From the NCBI RefSeq assembly GCF_932294415.1, contig NC_065536.1, positions 49,662,354 through 49,726,353 of the forward strand: 64,000 bases of DNA. Reading direction: 5' to 3'. Shown piece by piece: positions 11,632 to 23,895 of the stretch. The notes beneath the pieces are model-generated. The model was not told the DNA's origin. It saw only the letters and a program-made list of their open reading frames with translations, and made no database searches. A program made the translations under genes and the position numbers. Numbering within the stretch: the stretch's first letter is position 1; every line of letters starts with the position of its first letter. Source of the stretch: Quercus robur (lineage: Eukaryota > Streptophyta > Magnoliopsida > Fagales > Fagaceae).

Positions 11632-14600
11632 TAATTGTTTGTGATAGTGCAATCAATGTTAGAAATAATTCAAAGCTTCAAACCCTCTTATCCATTTTAA
11701 AATTAGACCAAAAAAAAAAAAAAACTTCATCGCATTTTTATACCCAACATTATATTGAAAAACCAGCACAATTTTTATGGTCATTGTGAGTAGAATTTGG
11801 CACTTGTTAGAGGAAAAAAGGGTGAAATTTGACGAAGTAGTTCTTAGGGAAAACCGGAAAAGGAGGATAAAGTGCTTAAAGCATTGACACCAAAAAAAAA
11901 AAGTAAGCTGGATATTCAACCATATAGATCTCAATTATGCATTTGTCCACTTATTGGGTAGGACCAAGTGCAATGGATATAGATTTAGACATCAGAATCA
12001 GACTTTTGAACCGAGTAAAAGAAAAGGGAATATATATATGGAGAAGTACTTTTGTCAATGCTCAATACACTACGGCAAGTCGACAACACAAAGTTCATAT
12101 AAAAACTAAAAATGGTGGTAGATGATCCCAACGCACAAAGCAAAAATCAATGGCATCTAAGTTGTTACTTATTAAGTAGATATACATCAGAGTTGTTATT
12201 GAGTAGATGATACGTGTCGCCAGTGTTTGGCAAGATAAGTATAACTTCTCTAATAAAAAGATTGAACACTTATAACTTTCAAGGTATTCGAATTTTTTTG
12301 AAAAGAATTTCGATTAAATAAAGTGGTTGGGGTTGTTGATATTCTTGATTATTAATGATTAATTAATTACTCAAGGTAAGCCCCTAATTGGAATTTGAAA
12401 GATATTGGTAGCCACTTGAAAGTTATTGAACTATTTTTTTTTAGCAAACAAAGAATGAGTTGAGGGCGATCCACGTGGTTACACTGCCTGGGTGTTACCA
12501 TAATAACAGCCAACTTGCCTTAGGGCATAAATGAATAGGACACCCACAAAGTGCTAATGGGTGTGCTTGAACCTGTGTGCTTGAACCTGTGTGATGTGCA
12601 TGAAAGCTCGAGTCATTTTCTATCAAGCCACCAATCATGTGTGTTAATTATAGAGTTATTTGTTCAGAAACAACCTAACTGTGAATAAGGTTACGATTTT
12701 ACCTCAAAGATTTCCAATGTCTAATAGACAATTATTTGTTTATAAATAAATATAAACGACAATTATATATCAGCCGGTGAGACGAAGACTTTGAAAGACA
12801 CGTACTTATATGAGGGTGTATGTTGCACCGTGTAAAAGATATGTGATGTATTGCATAAGTAATGCCAGTAGGTGAGAAATTATTGTCTACCACTTCGCGT
12901 GCAACTGCTTTGGCAGGAATTTATTTTTTAATTTTAAATATTTTTATAGGTTCACCACACCGACCGGTAGTTAAATAGTTTTTCTTCTTTCTTTTTAATC
13001 AAAATATACACAATTTGTAAACATACAAATCCACCTCGATGAGATTGAACTGCCAAAACCTCCCCTTAAGAAATAAAAAAGAAATATCATATTATTAAAT
13101 AGGTTTTATATTTGATTTATATATAACTCAGCTATTTAAATTTATCTATAAAAAAACAGATATTAAAATTGTCATTGTTGAAAGCTTATCAAATCTGGCT
13201 ATACCTTTCACCTTTGACTATGTGGCTTATAAGAAACAAAGAAATGATATTCTTAAGGAATAATTTAACTACGTATAAAAGTCCAGAGTTCACACCACAT
13301 TTCTAATTATTTTACAAATTTATAATTTTGTCATGAAAATCATAAAGTTATAAAACTGTTTCAATTTGACTGCTTGAGATTTATGTTTATCTTCACCATT
13401 CATTTCTACTATTCTAGATAGTAAGGAAAATAATAAATTAGTAAAATTTTATGTTTCACTTAGCTAAGTTAGATTTTTGGGAAATTATTTTTTCATTTTA
13501 AATGAAGTTTTTTTTTTTTTTTTTCTCTATCTAAATAGTCTTCCCTCTCTACCTTTTCTATTCATTGGTTGCCAAATTGATTATGAACAAGTTGTAGGTA
13601 AAACACATAGTTTAATTAACGATTTTTTTTGTCTTTCTTTACTCTATTACTATTTAGAATAACGAAAGTAAATAATTGAGATGGACATCGACTTCAAATT
13701 AAAATGATTTCATAAATTTAGGATTTTAATTGATAAAAAAAGTTAGAATATAATCTCAAATTTAGATTTTTTCAATATCATTTTCCATTTTTTTAAAGTA
13801 GTAGTTTTTTTTTTTTTTGGGAATAAATAATGTTGCAGTCCAAAAACAAAGTAAAAAAGGTGAAGGAAATAGGGGTTTTTATTTATTTTTATCTTCTTCT
13901 TTCTTTAGTGACTTGAGCCTATCTTGATGATCATTTAATTGTCTTGGGTCTAATAATTTAGCATACTAGATTCATCAAAATGATGACACTTGGTTAAATG
14001 TGAACTCATAACATTTTCTTGGGTCCAAAAGCTTTAGAGTATTGATTCCAAACTTTGCCCTTCGTTGTCAAGGGAACCGTGGACTCAAGAAGAACTAGAC
14101 GATGAACATGAACCTTATCCCAAATTGCTCGATGTCAAAGGGAATTGTGGACAAAAACCCTTTTGTCCGAGTAGATAGACACTAAAACTAGTCTACTAGA
14201 TAGTCTAGAGTCTAGACCCATCAACCATATCACATTCACATAGGTTTAGAATTGCTAATTGAATCGATTTTATAGAAATTGAGTGCAATTAATTCTTCCA
14301 CACTCTTCCCAAGCAAGCACACGTCTCTTTCCACGAAATTGGAATTAAATATCCAAAAGCTGCTCAGCCATACCCTCTCAATAACGGCAAGTCAAAACAA
14401 TCGGACCGTCCATTCACCCGTGGTGGGCCCCACCCAATCCAGTGGGCTCATCCGCCGTCAACTTCGACCCGACTCCACAGTCCATGCAATTGACCCAAGC
14501 CAGTCTAGTTGTCAACCACCCCCCCCCCCCCACCAACAATCATCATCCAACAAATTGCCCCAAGTCTATGCCGAAATTACATCTCTGCCATCACCATGCC

Positions 14601-14765
14601 ATGTCACATACTATAATTGTAACACCAGTTGGAACCTGGAACATTGTTTGAGGTCATGTTCCACTTCCACAGGCACAGCTCCTCTTACCCAAAAAGAAAA
14701 TAATAATAATATAATAATAGTAATACTCTAATTAGAGTATTATTGTTTTTTTTTTTTTGAGAACT
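11632..14765. other. Intergenic AT-rich block
   Basis: No gene recognised. A GC-richer patch at about 14390-14650 (GTGGGCCCCACCC, a C run at 14518-14531) has an open frame beginning with TTG, not ATG, and no recognisable domain. It might be old promoter or leader DNA. Confidence 0.45.
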
Positions 14766-15200
14766 TTAGAGTATTCGCCTTAGCCTATCAAAAAATAAAA
14801 ATAAAAAGTATTCGCCTTAGTTTAGCAAAATTTTTTGTTTATATTAATCTATTTCTTTTGTTTATTTTATACACTCACTTTTTAAAATATCTCACATTAA
14901 ATTATTTATTTTATATTATATTTTATTAAAATATTAATTTTTCTTAATTTTTTTAATTGTTTTTTTTTTCACACACAACAACTATCATTCACTCTCTTCT
15001 TTCATCCTTAAGATACGTAAAAAAAGAATAAACAATTAAATGCAAAATGAATAGTGTCGATGTAAATTTACACGATTACTATAGCAATCTTGTAAATTTA
15101 CACAATTATATACAAATTAATATAGGTCATTTTTAGGTAAAACTATGTAAATTTTACATTTTTTTTTTATATTATACACAAATTGATGTGAATACTCTTA
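14766..15200. mobile_element. MITE, AT-rich
   Basis: The left end TTAGAGTATTCGCCTTAG and the inverted right end TAAGAGTATTCACATCA form imperfect terminal inverted repeats. A second short copy of AGTATTCGCCTTAG lies at about 14808. No coding capacity and no clear target duplication. Confidence 0.5.
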
Positions 15201-15340
15201 GGGTATTTGTTAATGAACAATTTTGTGAAATTTTTTATACTTTTTTTTTATTAGAAATATAAAAAGTTGTAAAAAATATTTTACTTTTTTATTTTTCCAT
15301 AAGAAGTTCTAAAAAACATTTTATGAACAAATACTCTCAG
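15197..15340. mobile_element. Short MITE abutting the previous one
   Basis: The left end CTTAGGGTATTTGTTAATGA and the inverted right end CTGAGAGTATTTGTTCAT are terminal inverted repeats. It shares a few bases with the end of the neighbouring MITE. Confidence 0.45.
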
Positions 15341-16387
15341 AGGATACATTAACTTTCTCATTATTATTATGGGTCATATTAATAAATGTTATTAGGGCAA
15401 TTGTTGATAGATATTTTAGAAAAATTTTGATATAACTTGTATGAAAAATATAAAATATTGTCAAAATAATTAATTACTTTTTTCTATAAAATATTTCTTT
15501 AACCAATAAGTGTGGTTAACTTTTCCTTCTTATTATTTTTAGTAATAATGAAGGGTCACGTTCCACCACCACATCCACATGTCTTAGCTAAGGATGCATC
15601 CCGAATCTTGATTGTTGAGGCCACGTAAAAATCAACGTCCCAGGTTGCGGGAATCATCGGGGTTTATTTTTATTAATTTTTTTTAGGAATCATCGTTAAT
15701 TCTAGAAATGAGATATTGTAGTTTAGGACAATTTAGTAAAAGTGTGGCTTCCACTAGCTAAAACAACCGGTGGTTCACATTGAACTTTATTGTTTAATTA
15801 ATCAAGCCACAAATATTTCTTTGTGGCGTGTGATTACCATAAAAGTGCCTCGGAATCACTTGTCAAAATCAAATCAAAATCAAAATCAGACGTGAAAGTT
15901 AAAAGTATAATTGATATTTCTCTTGTTGATTACCATGAAATGATTAATATGGGTTTCTCTTAGACTTTTGAATTTCTGTGGGCTATTGCTAAAACCGGAT
16001 TTTATCTTGTACATGACAATTGACAAGCACTATTATTGGTGCCAGGCATTGAGATTCTCGGTTTTTGGTTCAGCAAGTCCCTAGTGTCAGAAAATGCATG
16101 GTTCGCTATGAAAATCTGCTTTTTTATGTATTTGACGGTATGGATAATGCGAGTGATGGTGAAGTTGAACGTTGTGTCTATATCCAAAGAGGATAGAAAC
16201 ATTTGATGAATCATCCCACTTGATCAAAGCTATATGTTAAAAGGCTCTGTTTTAAGGGTTACGGTAAATTTGGCTACCACTCGGATAAATTTTTTATCAT
16301 TTTAAATTTTGATTTTGATTTTTTTAAAGTTGTAATTAATGAGGTATAAATTGATTCATTGAATAGATGGTTTTTAAATTTCTTTTT
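15341..16387. other. Intergenic, nothing recognised
   Basis: AT-rich, with short open frames only (for example 16002-16214 minus) that show no domain. Confidence 0.45.
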
Positions 16388-16958
16388 GGATAAATTATAT
16401 ATTTAATCTTTATCTCTTACATTGTATTTTAATTTGACTCCTAACTTTTCAATTCTATCAATTTGTTCTTCTAATCTTTCAGTGTCGTGTCAATTTAGTT
16501 TCTATTGTTATATTTTGAATGAAAATGGATAACATAATAAACGATCAAAATAAAATTCTAGTTAATTGTTATATCAACGAAAGCTAATTTTTTATTTTTG
16601 CTATTAGACATGTTATCAAATTTCATCTAAAAGATAACGGCTCCTAACTTTTCAATTCTGCCAATTTGTTCTTCTAACCTTTCAGTGTCGTGTCAATTTA
16701 GTTTCTATTGTTATATCTTGAATGAAAATGGATAACATAATAAACGATCAAAATAAAATTCTAGTTAATTGTTATATCAACGAAAGCTAATTTTTTATTT
16801 TTGTTATTAGACATGTTATCAAATTTCATCTAAAATATAACAGCAGAAACTAAATTGACACAGTACTGAAAGGTTAAAAACCAAATTAACATAATTGAAA
16901 TATTAAGAATCAAATTGAAATATGATGTATTTGATAGGAACCAAAAACATAGTTTACC
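16388..16958. mobile_element. Foldback MITE with an internal 203-bp tandem duplication
   Basis: The left arm (GGATAAATTATATATTTAATC..., TTCAATTTGTTC-like text, GTGTCAATTTAGTTTCT) pairs with the right arm (AGAAACTAAATTGACACAG... to AGTTTACC). Inside, 16438-16640 is repeated almost identically at 16641-16843 (203-bp period, a handful of differences). Confidence 0.75.
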
Positions 16959-17872
16959 TTTTTTTAAAAAAAAATTATTACATGCAATTAAAATTACATT
17001 GAAGAAATTAAATTCAATAAGAACTAGTATAAAAGTTTTTATTAACATCCTTGTCATGTAAACTTTTCACAAATAGTGTATAATATGTTAAAGTGAAAAT
17101 TCAATAAAAAATTCAAATAGATTCTAATTGGATCTCAATTTTTTATGTTATTGAACTATAATTTGATGTAAATTGTCTTTAAATTTTCAGTACATTCTAA
17201 TTGGTTGCTGTCCCCCGTGTTTTGTCGTTTTTGTGTGGGATGAAGCAGGCAGCTAGTTGTATTTTTGGCTCTTCTTTGTTAATAAAGAATTTTCACTCGT
17301 AAAAAAATAAATAAATAAATAAAATAAAATAAAATTGTCATACCAAATGTGTGCATTTATATATACCGATTTTCGTTGCCACCATTAACATGATCTTTGC
17401 CACTAGATCACCATAACGCTGCGATCGACAAGATAACTAGCGGGAATGATCCAACTACCAAATCTCCCTTGGTGGATTGGTCGACAACCCACATACCCAT
17501 AATCGAAAGCTAATTATAGAGGCTTTCAAAGCTAATGTGATAAAGTCGATTGATGGATTAACAACAAACTCGAACCCACTTGACATATGATCACCCCTTA
17601 TTTCTCCCAAAAGTCCAAACAACCTAGCATAACATCACCCTCGGAGCACAAATTGTATCACACACTCATGAACGTTGTGCTGTATTCTTGATCCTAAAAT
17701 ATTTGACAATTGTTGCCATTGTGTACTTCCTTCTAGCCACCACCTCGAACGATCAGATGGGTGACCTAGATGTCTTGACTAGGTGATTGGGCACCATGCA
17801 TGGCGACAATGTTCCCAAGGGATAAAGTGGGTTTGCTTGTAACCAATGCCACAAAGAAGGTGATGGAGCAAC

Positions 17873-17903
<31 letters not shown>
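16959..17903. other. Intergenic block ending in a GA microsatellite
   Basis: No gene seen. The GA run at about 17874-17903 is the insertion target of the hAT element that follows. Confidence 0.5.
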
Positions 17904-17906
<3 letters not shown>

Positions 17907-20900
17907 GGATGGCAATGGGGCGGGACGGGGCCGAAGGATGAGATCTTCACCTTCACCTCGCATGAGATCTTCACCTCCGCCTCGCATGGATTTTTCTTGC
18001 CCCATCCCTGCCCCGCCCTACATGACGAGGAAAATTTCTTGCCCCATCCCCACCCCTTAAGGCCCCGTGAAGACCCGCGAAGCCCCGCCCTTCACCGTAA
18101 AACTTTATTTCTTGTTAATTTTCCCTACAACTATTACCATTTTTTTCAAATAAAATGACATGTTTCAATAATAAAAATATACTTGAAATTATAAATAAAT
18201 TTATCCTATCAAATCAAACTAATTTTTAGCAAAAACTAAATAATATTATCTAAATGTTTAACAAGACAATATCACAACAAAAATCTCATAGTATGACACA
18301 ATAAAATAATCCAAACTCCTAATACATAACAAAATAAAAATTGCCTAGTTCTTCAAAAAGAATCTCCACTTTCTTCCATCATTGTGACACCACTTTCTTC
18401 TTCATCATCATAATCATCCAGGATATTTTGGAATTTATCTTCAATTCCATCTATGGTAGATGAAGAACCTAAAAAAAAGATAAAATAAATTCAATCAAAC
18501 AATTGAAAAATATAATAAAGAATGCAGCAACATAAATCATTGCATAATTAAACTAGTAAATTTAATTACCATTAATTTCAGCCCATAACCAATTTTGAGC
18601 ACACATTAATGCCTCCACAGTCTTTTGATGAAGTTTCCTGCAATGTGGACTTAACAATCGACCACTTGTGCTAAATGATGACTCTGAGGCAACAGTTGAC
18701 ACTGGAATGGTAAGGATATCCCTTGCAATACGTTGCAAAGTAGGATACTTTGGCTCATTAGATTTCCACCATGCCAAAATATCAAAATCCATAATTCTTG
18801 GCATTAAATCATCCTCAAGGTAATGGTCCAACTCCAATTTAATATTCCCACCCCTTTTTTTCTGACTAAGATATCTTTCAAAATCCATAAGGGAGTCATC
18901 AACTTGCAGATCCTCTCCTACACAAGGGCCACGAGTACCTTCCTTACCCATTCTCCTAGAACTGTAGTCACGAATCATTTCATAACAAATATCTCTAATC
19001 CTTTGAATTTCATTATCAGCTTCATTACCATAAATTATTGGAAAATAATATTCTAACAATTCAATCTTATATCTTGGGTCTAAAATGATTGCCACAGCCA
19101 TAACACCATGAATTACATTCCAATAACAATCAAATTTTTCCAACATCTTAAATGCCATACTCCTAATCACATCATTTGCGCTTGTAAACCAAGAATTCAA
19201 AGCTATTTTTATTCCACACACCTTAGGAAAGAAAAGATTGGTTGTAGGGTATGAGGTACCTGAAAATAGCTCTGTAACCTTGTGAAACACTGCCAATCTC
19301 TCACATATATTACTTGCCATCTCCCATTCTTCCTCCATTGGAATGCACTTATAAGATGACTCACCTATGTTCAATTGATAAAAGACATTTTGATACTTTA
19401 TAGCAATAGAAAGCATGAGATAGGTAGAGTTTCAACGAGTCTTACAATCAAGGGCTAGTTCTTTGGTACATTCAACATGTGCTTGTTGAGCTGTCTCTTC
19501 AAACTTCTGCCTTCTCTTTGTTGATGTAGTCCAAAATCCCACACTTTCTCGAACCTTTTCAATGCATGATCCAATTACATCCAAAACATCCTGAACAATC
19601 AAATTAAGAACATGTGCAGCACAACGCATATGCAACATTGATCCACACATAATAAGTGCACCACGTTGAAGCTTATCTAAGATAATTTTTATAACTGCGT
19701 CATTGGTACTGCAATTGTCCATAGTCACAGTAGATAACTTCCTATCAATATTCCACTCCGACAAAGTATCTAGAAGGACACTAGAAAACACTTCTTTCGT
19801 ATGTGGAGATGGCACATAAATAAACCTTAAATGAGAAATTTAAATAATTAGAACCAACAATGATATAAGTTCATAAAACATTTGAAAAGAATTTAATTGA
19901 AACATAAAAATGAATATATACTTTAAAAAAAGTACCTCATAACTCGGCTTTGTAATCTCCACAAACCATCAATGAAGTGTGCTGTTACAACTATAAACCC
20001 TCGCTTTTTGTTTTGTGAAGTCCACATATAAGTGGTAATAGAAATTCTACCCTGATTCTTATCAATTTCATGCTTTGATTTCTCCCTTTCTTTCTCATAG
20101 ATGCTCAAAATGTCCTTCTTGATTGTGTTCCTAGAAACCATCCTAAACAATGGTTGAAGAGAAGTTGAATATTTTCTAAAACCGATGTGGTCAACTATAG
20201 AGAGGGGATACTCATGCAAGATGATCATACGAGCAAGTTCATTTCTTGATACCTTTTGATCAAAATTATAAGCATTCACACCCGCCATTGAATCCACTTT
20301 ATTTTGATCCCTTGCCAAAAATTTTTGATTCATATCCCTAATGTCTTGAAACTTTCTCCTTGGACATATTTTCACGTGGTCATGCAAATGTTTAGTGCCA
20401 TAATTGGATCCCTTTACTAGCAATTTCTTACAATAATTGCACTCAGCCTTGTCTTTCTCATCAACTCTCTTTCTTTTAAATTGATTCCAAACAATTGATT
20501 TGTACTTCCCCTCTTCTTGAATTATTTCATTGCTAGGCTGGATTGCTTGGACATCGTTTGGCATATTCAACAGAGGTGATGATGGGATTGCATTATCTTC
20601 ATCTACTATCAAAGGAAATCGATTGCTGCCAGATGGATTGGAGCTACCAATATTTTCATGTGAAGTCATTTTTTTCCTGATGTTAATTTAGCAACTTAGT
20701 AATGGACAAATTATATTTCTCCAACAAAGATAATATAAAATAATGGGAACGAAAAAAAAAAAAATTAAAACAAATCTCCTTGGCAATGTTGTTAAACAAT
20801 TAAAATATATTTAGCAATGTCGTTAAACAATTAAATTAAAAATCATAGCACCCGTAGCACATACACAAATGGGTATTCATATTTCATTGGCCTAAAAAAC

Positions 20901-21809
20901 ACTAAAACAAATCTCCTTTATACTAAGTAGTCAGTAGTATGCATTAGTTAATTCCTCCCATTTTGTGACTATTTCATAGAGAATGGGACAAAGTCTCAAA
21001 CCTGTACCCCTTTCAAAAAAAAAAAAAAAAAAAAACCTATACCTTATATTTTTTTAATAAAAATACATAAAGCAAAATTAAATTGTAAATAATTTTTTGC
21101 ATGGAGAACGAGAATGAACAACTAGAGCTAGTAGCCTAGCACATGATTGATGCCATCATATTGGCAATCAAACCAATAGGGAAACATATCCTTGACCCTC
21201 ATCATCTTGTTCTCCAAAAATTAAAAAACAAAAACCTAGCTTGTAAAATAGATATGTATTTTAACAAGCATAAAGAAGCAGTGTTGTTAAGTAGCCAAAT
21301 GCCCACACAAAATTACAAAAACAATGACACAGACACATATTTAGAGCCACAGACCCGAACCTCATTAAAAAAAATTATATTATTTTCATGATGAAAAGTA
21401 AGTTAAGAAAGACCGTATGAATCATGAATGAAATCAACAATTCAATAATATATAAATTTGTTTCTAATAAAGACAAAAAAAGTTAAAATTGGTACCTTAT
21501 TTCCAACTTTGCTAGAGAGAAAAAAGAGGTAAAGCCACGTTAGGTAGAATAAAATAAGCTGATGATATTTTAGTTTAAATAGTAGGGTTTTAGGGTATGA
21601 TAAAATTACAATTTAACCCTTATTAATGCGGGGTGGGGTAGGGCTGGGTGGGTCTAAAAAGTGTAAACCTATCCCCGTCCTGCCCCGTGGTGCGGGTCTA
21701 AAATCTCGACCCATCCCCACCCCACCACCTTTGCAGGGCGGAGAAAACCCGCACGAGGCAAAGCGGGGAGGGGTGAGTCAAGCAGGGCGGGGAAAAATTG
21801 CCATCCCTA
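17904..21809 (-). mobile_element. hAT (Ac-like) DNA transposon, near complete
   Basis: The 13-bp terminal inverted repeats are perfect: TAGGGATGGCAAT at 17904 and ATTGCCATCCCTA ending at 21809. They are followed inward by GC-rich subterminal text (GGGGCGGG-type, 17917-18090 and 21626-21790). Flanks AGAGAGAG and AGAGAGAC give an 8-bp target duplication with one mismatch inside a GA microsatellite, so the duplication is suggestive rather than conclusive. Length is 3906 bp. The transposase gene lies inside on the minus strand. Confidence 0.85.
18353..20669 (-). pseudogene. hAT transposase gene, complete in structure with one in-frame stop
   Basis: Three exons fit the minus strand: 20669-19936, 19825-18570 and 18468-18353. 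They join in frame through GT-AG introns to 702 codons. Residues 1-57 are a variable leader. Residues about 58-102 form a BED zinc finger (SIVWNQFKRKR..., C77-x2-C80, H94-x3-H98). The middle carries the core motif TVTMDNCSTND and HMRCAAHVLNLIVQDVL. The C-terminal part has the hAT dimerisation region (DILTIPVSTVASESSFSTSG, then WLWAE). An acidic last exon (DDYDDEEESG) closes it. Codon 376 is TGA (19432-19434), in the motif that usually reads TRWNSTYLML, so the conserved Trp is lost. Everything else I could check is open. Length fits the family. The product would bind the element ends in the nucleus; this allele would give a truncated protein lacking the dimerisation domain unless the stop is read through. 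Confidence 0.88.
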
Positions 21810-21923
21810 AGAGAGACCATATTTAATTTGATAGTTACAATATTGCTTTTTAAAAGAATTAACAATTGCATTTCTAATGTGAGCGAAAGGAAATGTTAAG
21901 CTGACAATAATTACAAATTAAAA

Positions 21924-22064
21924 AGTCGTGAATTATAGTTAATTTAACTAGTAAAGTCTCTTGTCATCAAATAAGAGATTTGGAGTTTAAACTCTACCTA
22001 CACCATAAACTAATTGATGTCTTGACTTGATAACAAAAAACAATCATTATGGAGTAGACATCAT
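21924..22064 (+). mobile_element. tRNA-derived SINE
   Basis: A box A-like stretch (TAGTTAATTTAACTAGTAAAG) and a box B-like stretch (GGAGTTTAAACTCT) are spaced as in tRNA-derived SINEs. A non-tRNA body ends near 22064. Perfect 9-bp flanking repeats AAATTAAAA (21915-21923 and 22065-22073) are consistent with target duplication. Confidence 0.65.
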
Positions 22065-22606
22065 AAATTAAAATTATATTGTATTTATAAATAAATAAAC
22101 GATACAAAATTGACAAAATTAGAGTCCAAGTAACAAATAATCTAAATTTTAAAAAATATAAAATAAAATTTAGCCAAATAAATATTATCAAAGATGCGCA
22201 CGCATGATCGTAATAATTGGACGAGCATAAAAGAGATAAATTATCAAAACATTGACAGGCATGTATCTCAATATTGTTTGTATTTTATTTTATTCTTTGA
22301 TGGGATTAAGATGATATTTTATATAGCTAAATGTAATATTTAAAATTTTTTAATTTATACTTATTTAGATTCCTTTTCTTAGCAGTTGTTACCTTCATAT
22401 GATTTGAAAGTAATTATTAGAAGTTTTTGGAGCACGATGATATGGTATGCTAGTATTTCCTCTTCTTACATTCAAAGTAGATCCACACAAATTAAATTTA
22501 CAATGAAATCCACGTGATTGTGAGAGGAAGAATGCACCAAATCATAAAATTTATCATATTAATAATTTATAAAATAGTTTATGTCTGTAGTATTACTTAA
22601 ATAAAA
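22065..22606. other. Intergenic, nothing recognised
   Basis: AT-rich DNA between a SINE and a MITE. Confidence 0.4.
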
Positions 22607-22771
22607 GAGAAATGATATGTCTACAACATTTTTACAACCAGTAAGTGGCAGGTTGTTACTGGTTGTTATTGTTAGGGCAAAAAGTAATCTTAATGTTAAT
22701 TTCAAATTTGAACCAATAACAACTAACTACCTGTGATTTGTTATAAAAATGTTGTAGACGTAACATCTCTC
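22607..22771. mobile_element. Mutator-type MITE with perfect 9-bp target duplication
   Basis: The left end GAGAAATGATATGTCTAC pairs with the inverted right end GAGAGATGTTACGTCTAC. Pairing continues through AACATTTTTA(C/T)AAC, for about 32 bp in all. The perfect flanking repeat TAAATAAAA (22598-22606 and 22772-22780) has the 9-bp Mutator size. Length 165 bp. Confidence 0.8.
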
Positions 22772-22780
22772 TAAATAAAA

Positions 22781-23116
22781 TAATGAGAATTTTGGTAAAA
22801 ATTTATCTTGAAGTCAACGTAACTGTTTTTTTGCCCTAAATAAAGGAAGAAAATGACTTTGAGGAAGTGATTATCTGATTGATCAGCCACGACTTGTTTT
22901 CTCAATTTGACAACAAGAATTTCATTTTACAGAGCACCTTGTGCCTAAATTTACCACACCCAAAACTTTCAACCCAAAAGTAGAGTAGGGAACTAAGTAC
23001 CCCACATACGCATGTACCAATTCAGCATAACTAATTTTTTTATTTTATTTTTTATTTAATTTTAACCTCTAAAAAATATTGACCGTGAATGATCGATAAT
23101 TACCATATATAAATCT
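22781..23116. other. Intergenic, nothing recognised
   Basis: AT-rich, no element ends or coding frame seen. Confidence 0.4.
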
Positions 23117-23326
23117 ACTATAATCTTTTATAGTTTTAACTTGTCCAATAATTGATTATGAATGGTGAATAATAACTTTACATAATACTATAATCTTTTA
23201 TAGTTTTAACTTGTCCAATAATTGATTATGAATGGTGAATAATAACTTTACATAATACTATAATCTTTTATAGTTTTAACTTGTCCAATAATTGATTATG
23301 AATGGTGAATAATAACTTTACATAAT
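23117..23326 (+). repeat. Three identical tandem copies of a 70-bp unit
   Basis: Units start at 23117, 23187 and 23257, each with ACTATAATCTTTTATAG and ending in TTTACATAAT. I see no differences between copies, which points to recent amplification. Confidence 0.92.
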
Positions 23327-23888
23327 TTTACCATATTTTATTTATAGCTTAAGCTAAATATTGTATTTGTTAATACAATATTTTAAAAAAAAAATTATTA
23401 CTATTTTTATAAGAAATATAAAAAGTTATAAATTTTTTAAAAATTTTTTTATAAAAATATTTCTAAACATATCTAGCAGATTGGACGCACGGAATCATAA
23501 TCCCAAAAAGTGATCACGGATTTAGTCATAATCCCAAAACTAGACCTAAAATCCAGCGGCTCAAAAACGTGTACATGGATAGAGTCATAGAGAACACTTC
23601 TGTCTGAGTAAGCAATTTTCACCTTATCCCATCAGTCTAACTTTTTTGACACACACAAAATAATTAGAAAAGAAAAACAAAACAGAATGTAATATTTATA
23701 GATAAATTGTATAGTAAAAAAAGTATTCCTTTATGTCGGGAATAATACACAAAGATAATGCTGTGCTGGTCTTTTTCCTTATTACCAGTTAGGCAAATAT
23801 CTCTCATACATATATTTCTATTTCTCTGACGTGGTCGGGTTCTGTCAATTTTATCTTTCCCTCTTGTTTTGGCTCTCCTTGATATTCC
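23327..23888. other. Likely upstream region of the F-box/kelch gene
   Basis: AT-rich first half, then mixed sequence leading to the TATA-like box at 23889. No coding frame. Confidence 0.35.
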
Positions 23889-23895
23889 TATAAAA
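23889..23895 (+). promoter_or_regulatory. Possible TATA box (TATAAAA) for the F-box/kelch gene
   Basis: TATAAAA lies in CCTATAAAACCACCC, followed by CT-rich leader-like text and a possible leader-intron donor near 24027 (TTCAG/GTATT). The main ATG is 2.1 kb downstream, so a long leader intron would be needed. Acceptor-like sites occur at about 25508 and 25688. Inferred only. Confidence 0.35.

Noticed and set aside
14279-14731. 150-codon open frame
   Set aside because: Starts at TTG, has no domain, is Pro/Ser-rich by composition and ends in AT-repeat translation.
23117-23326. CRISPR-like array
   Set aside because: Direct 70-bp tandem repeat without spacers, in a plant genome.
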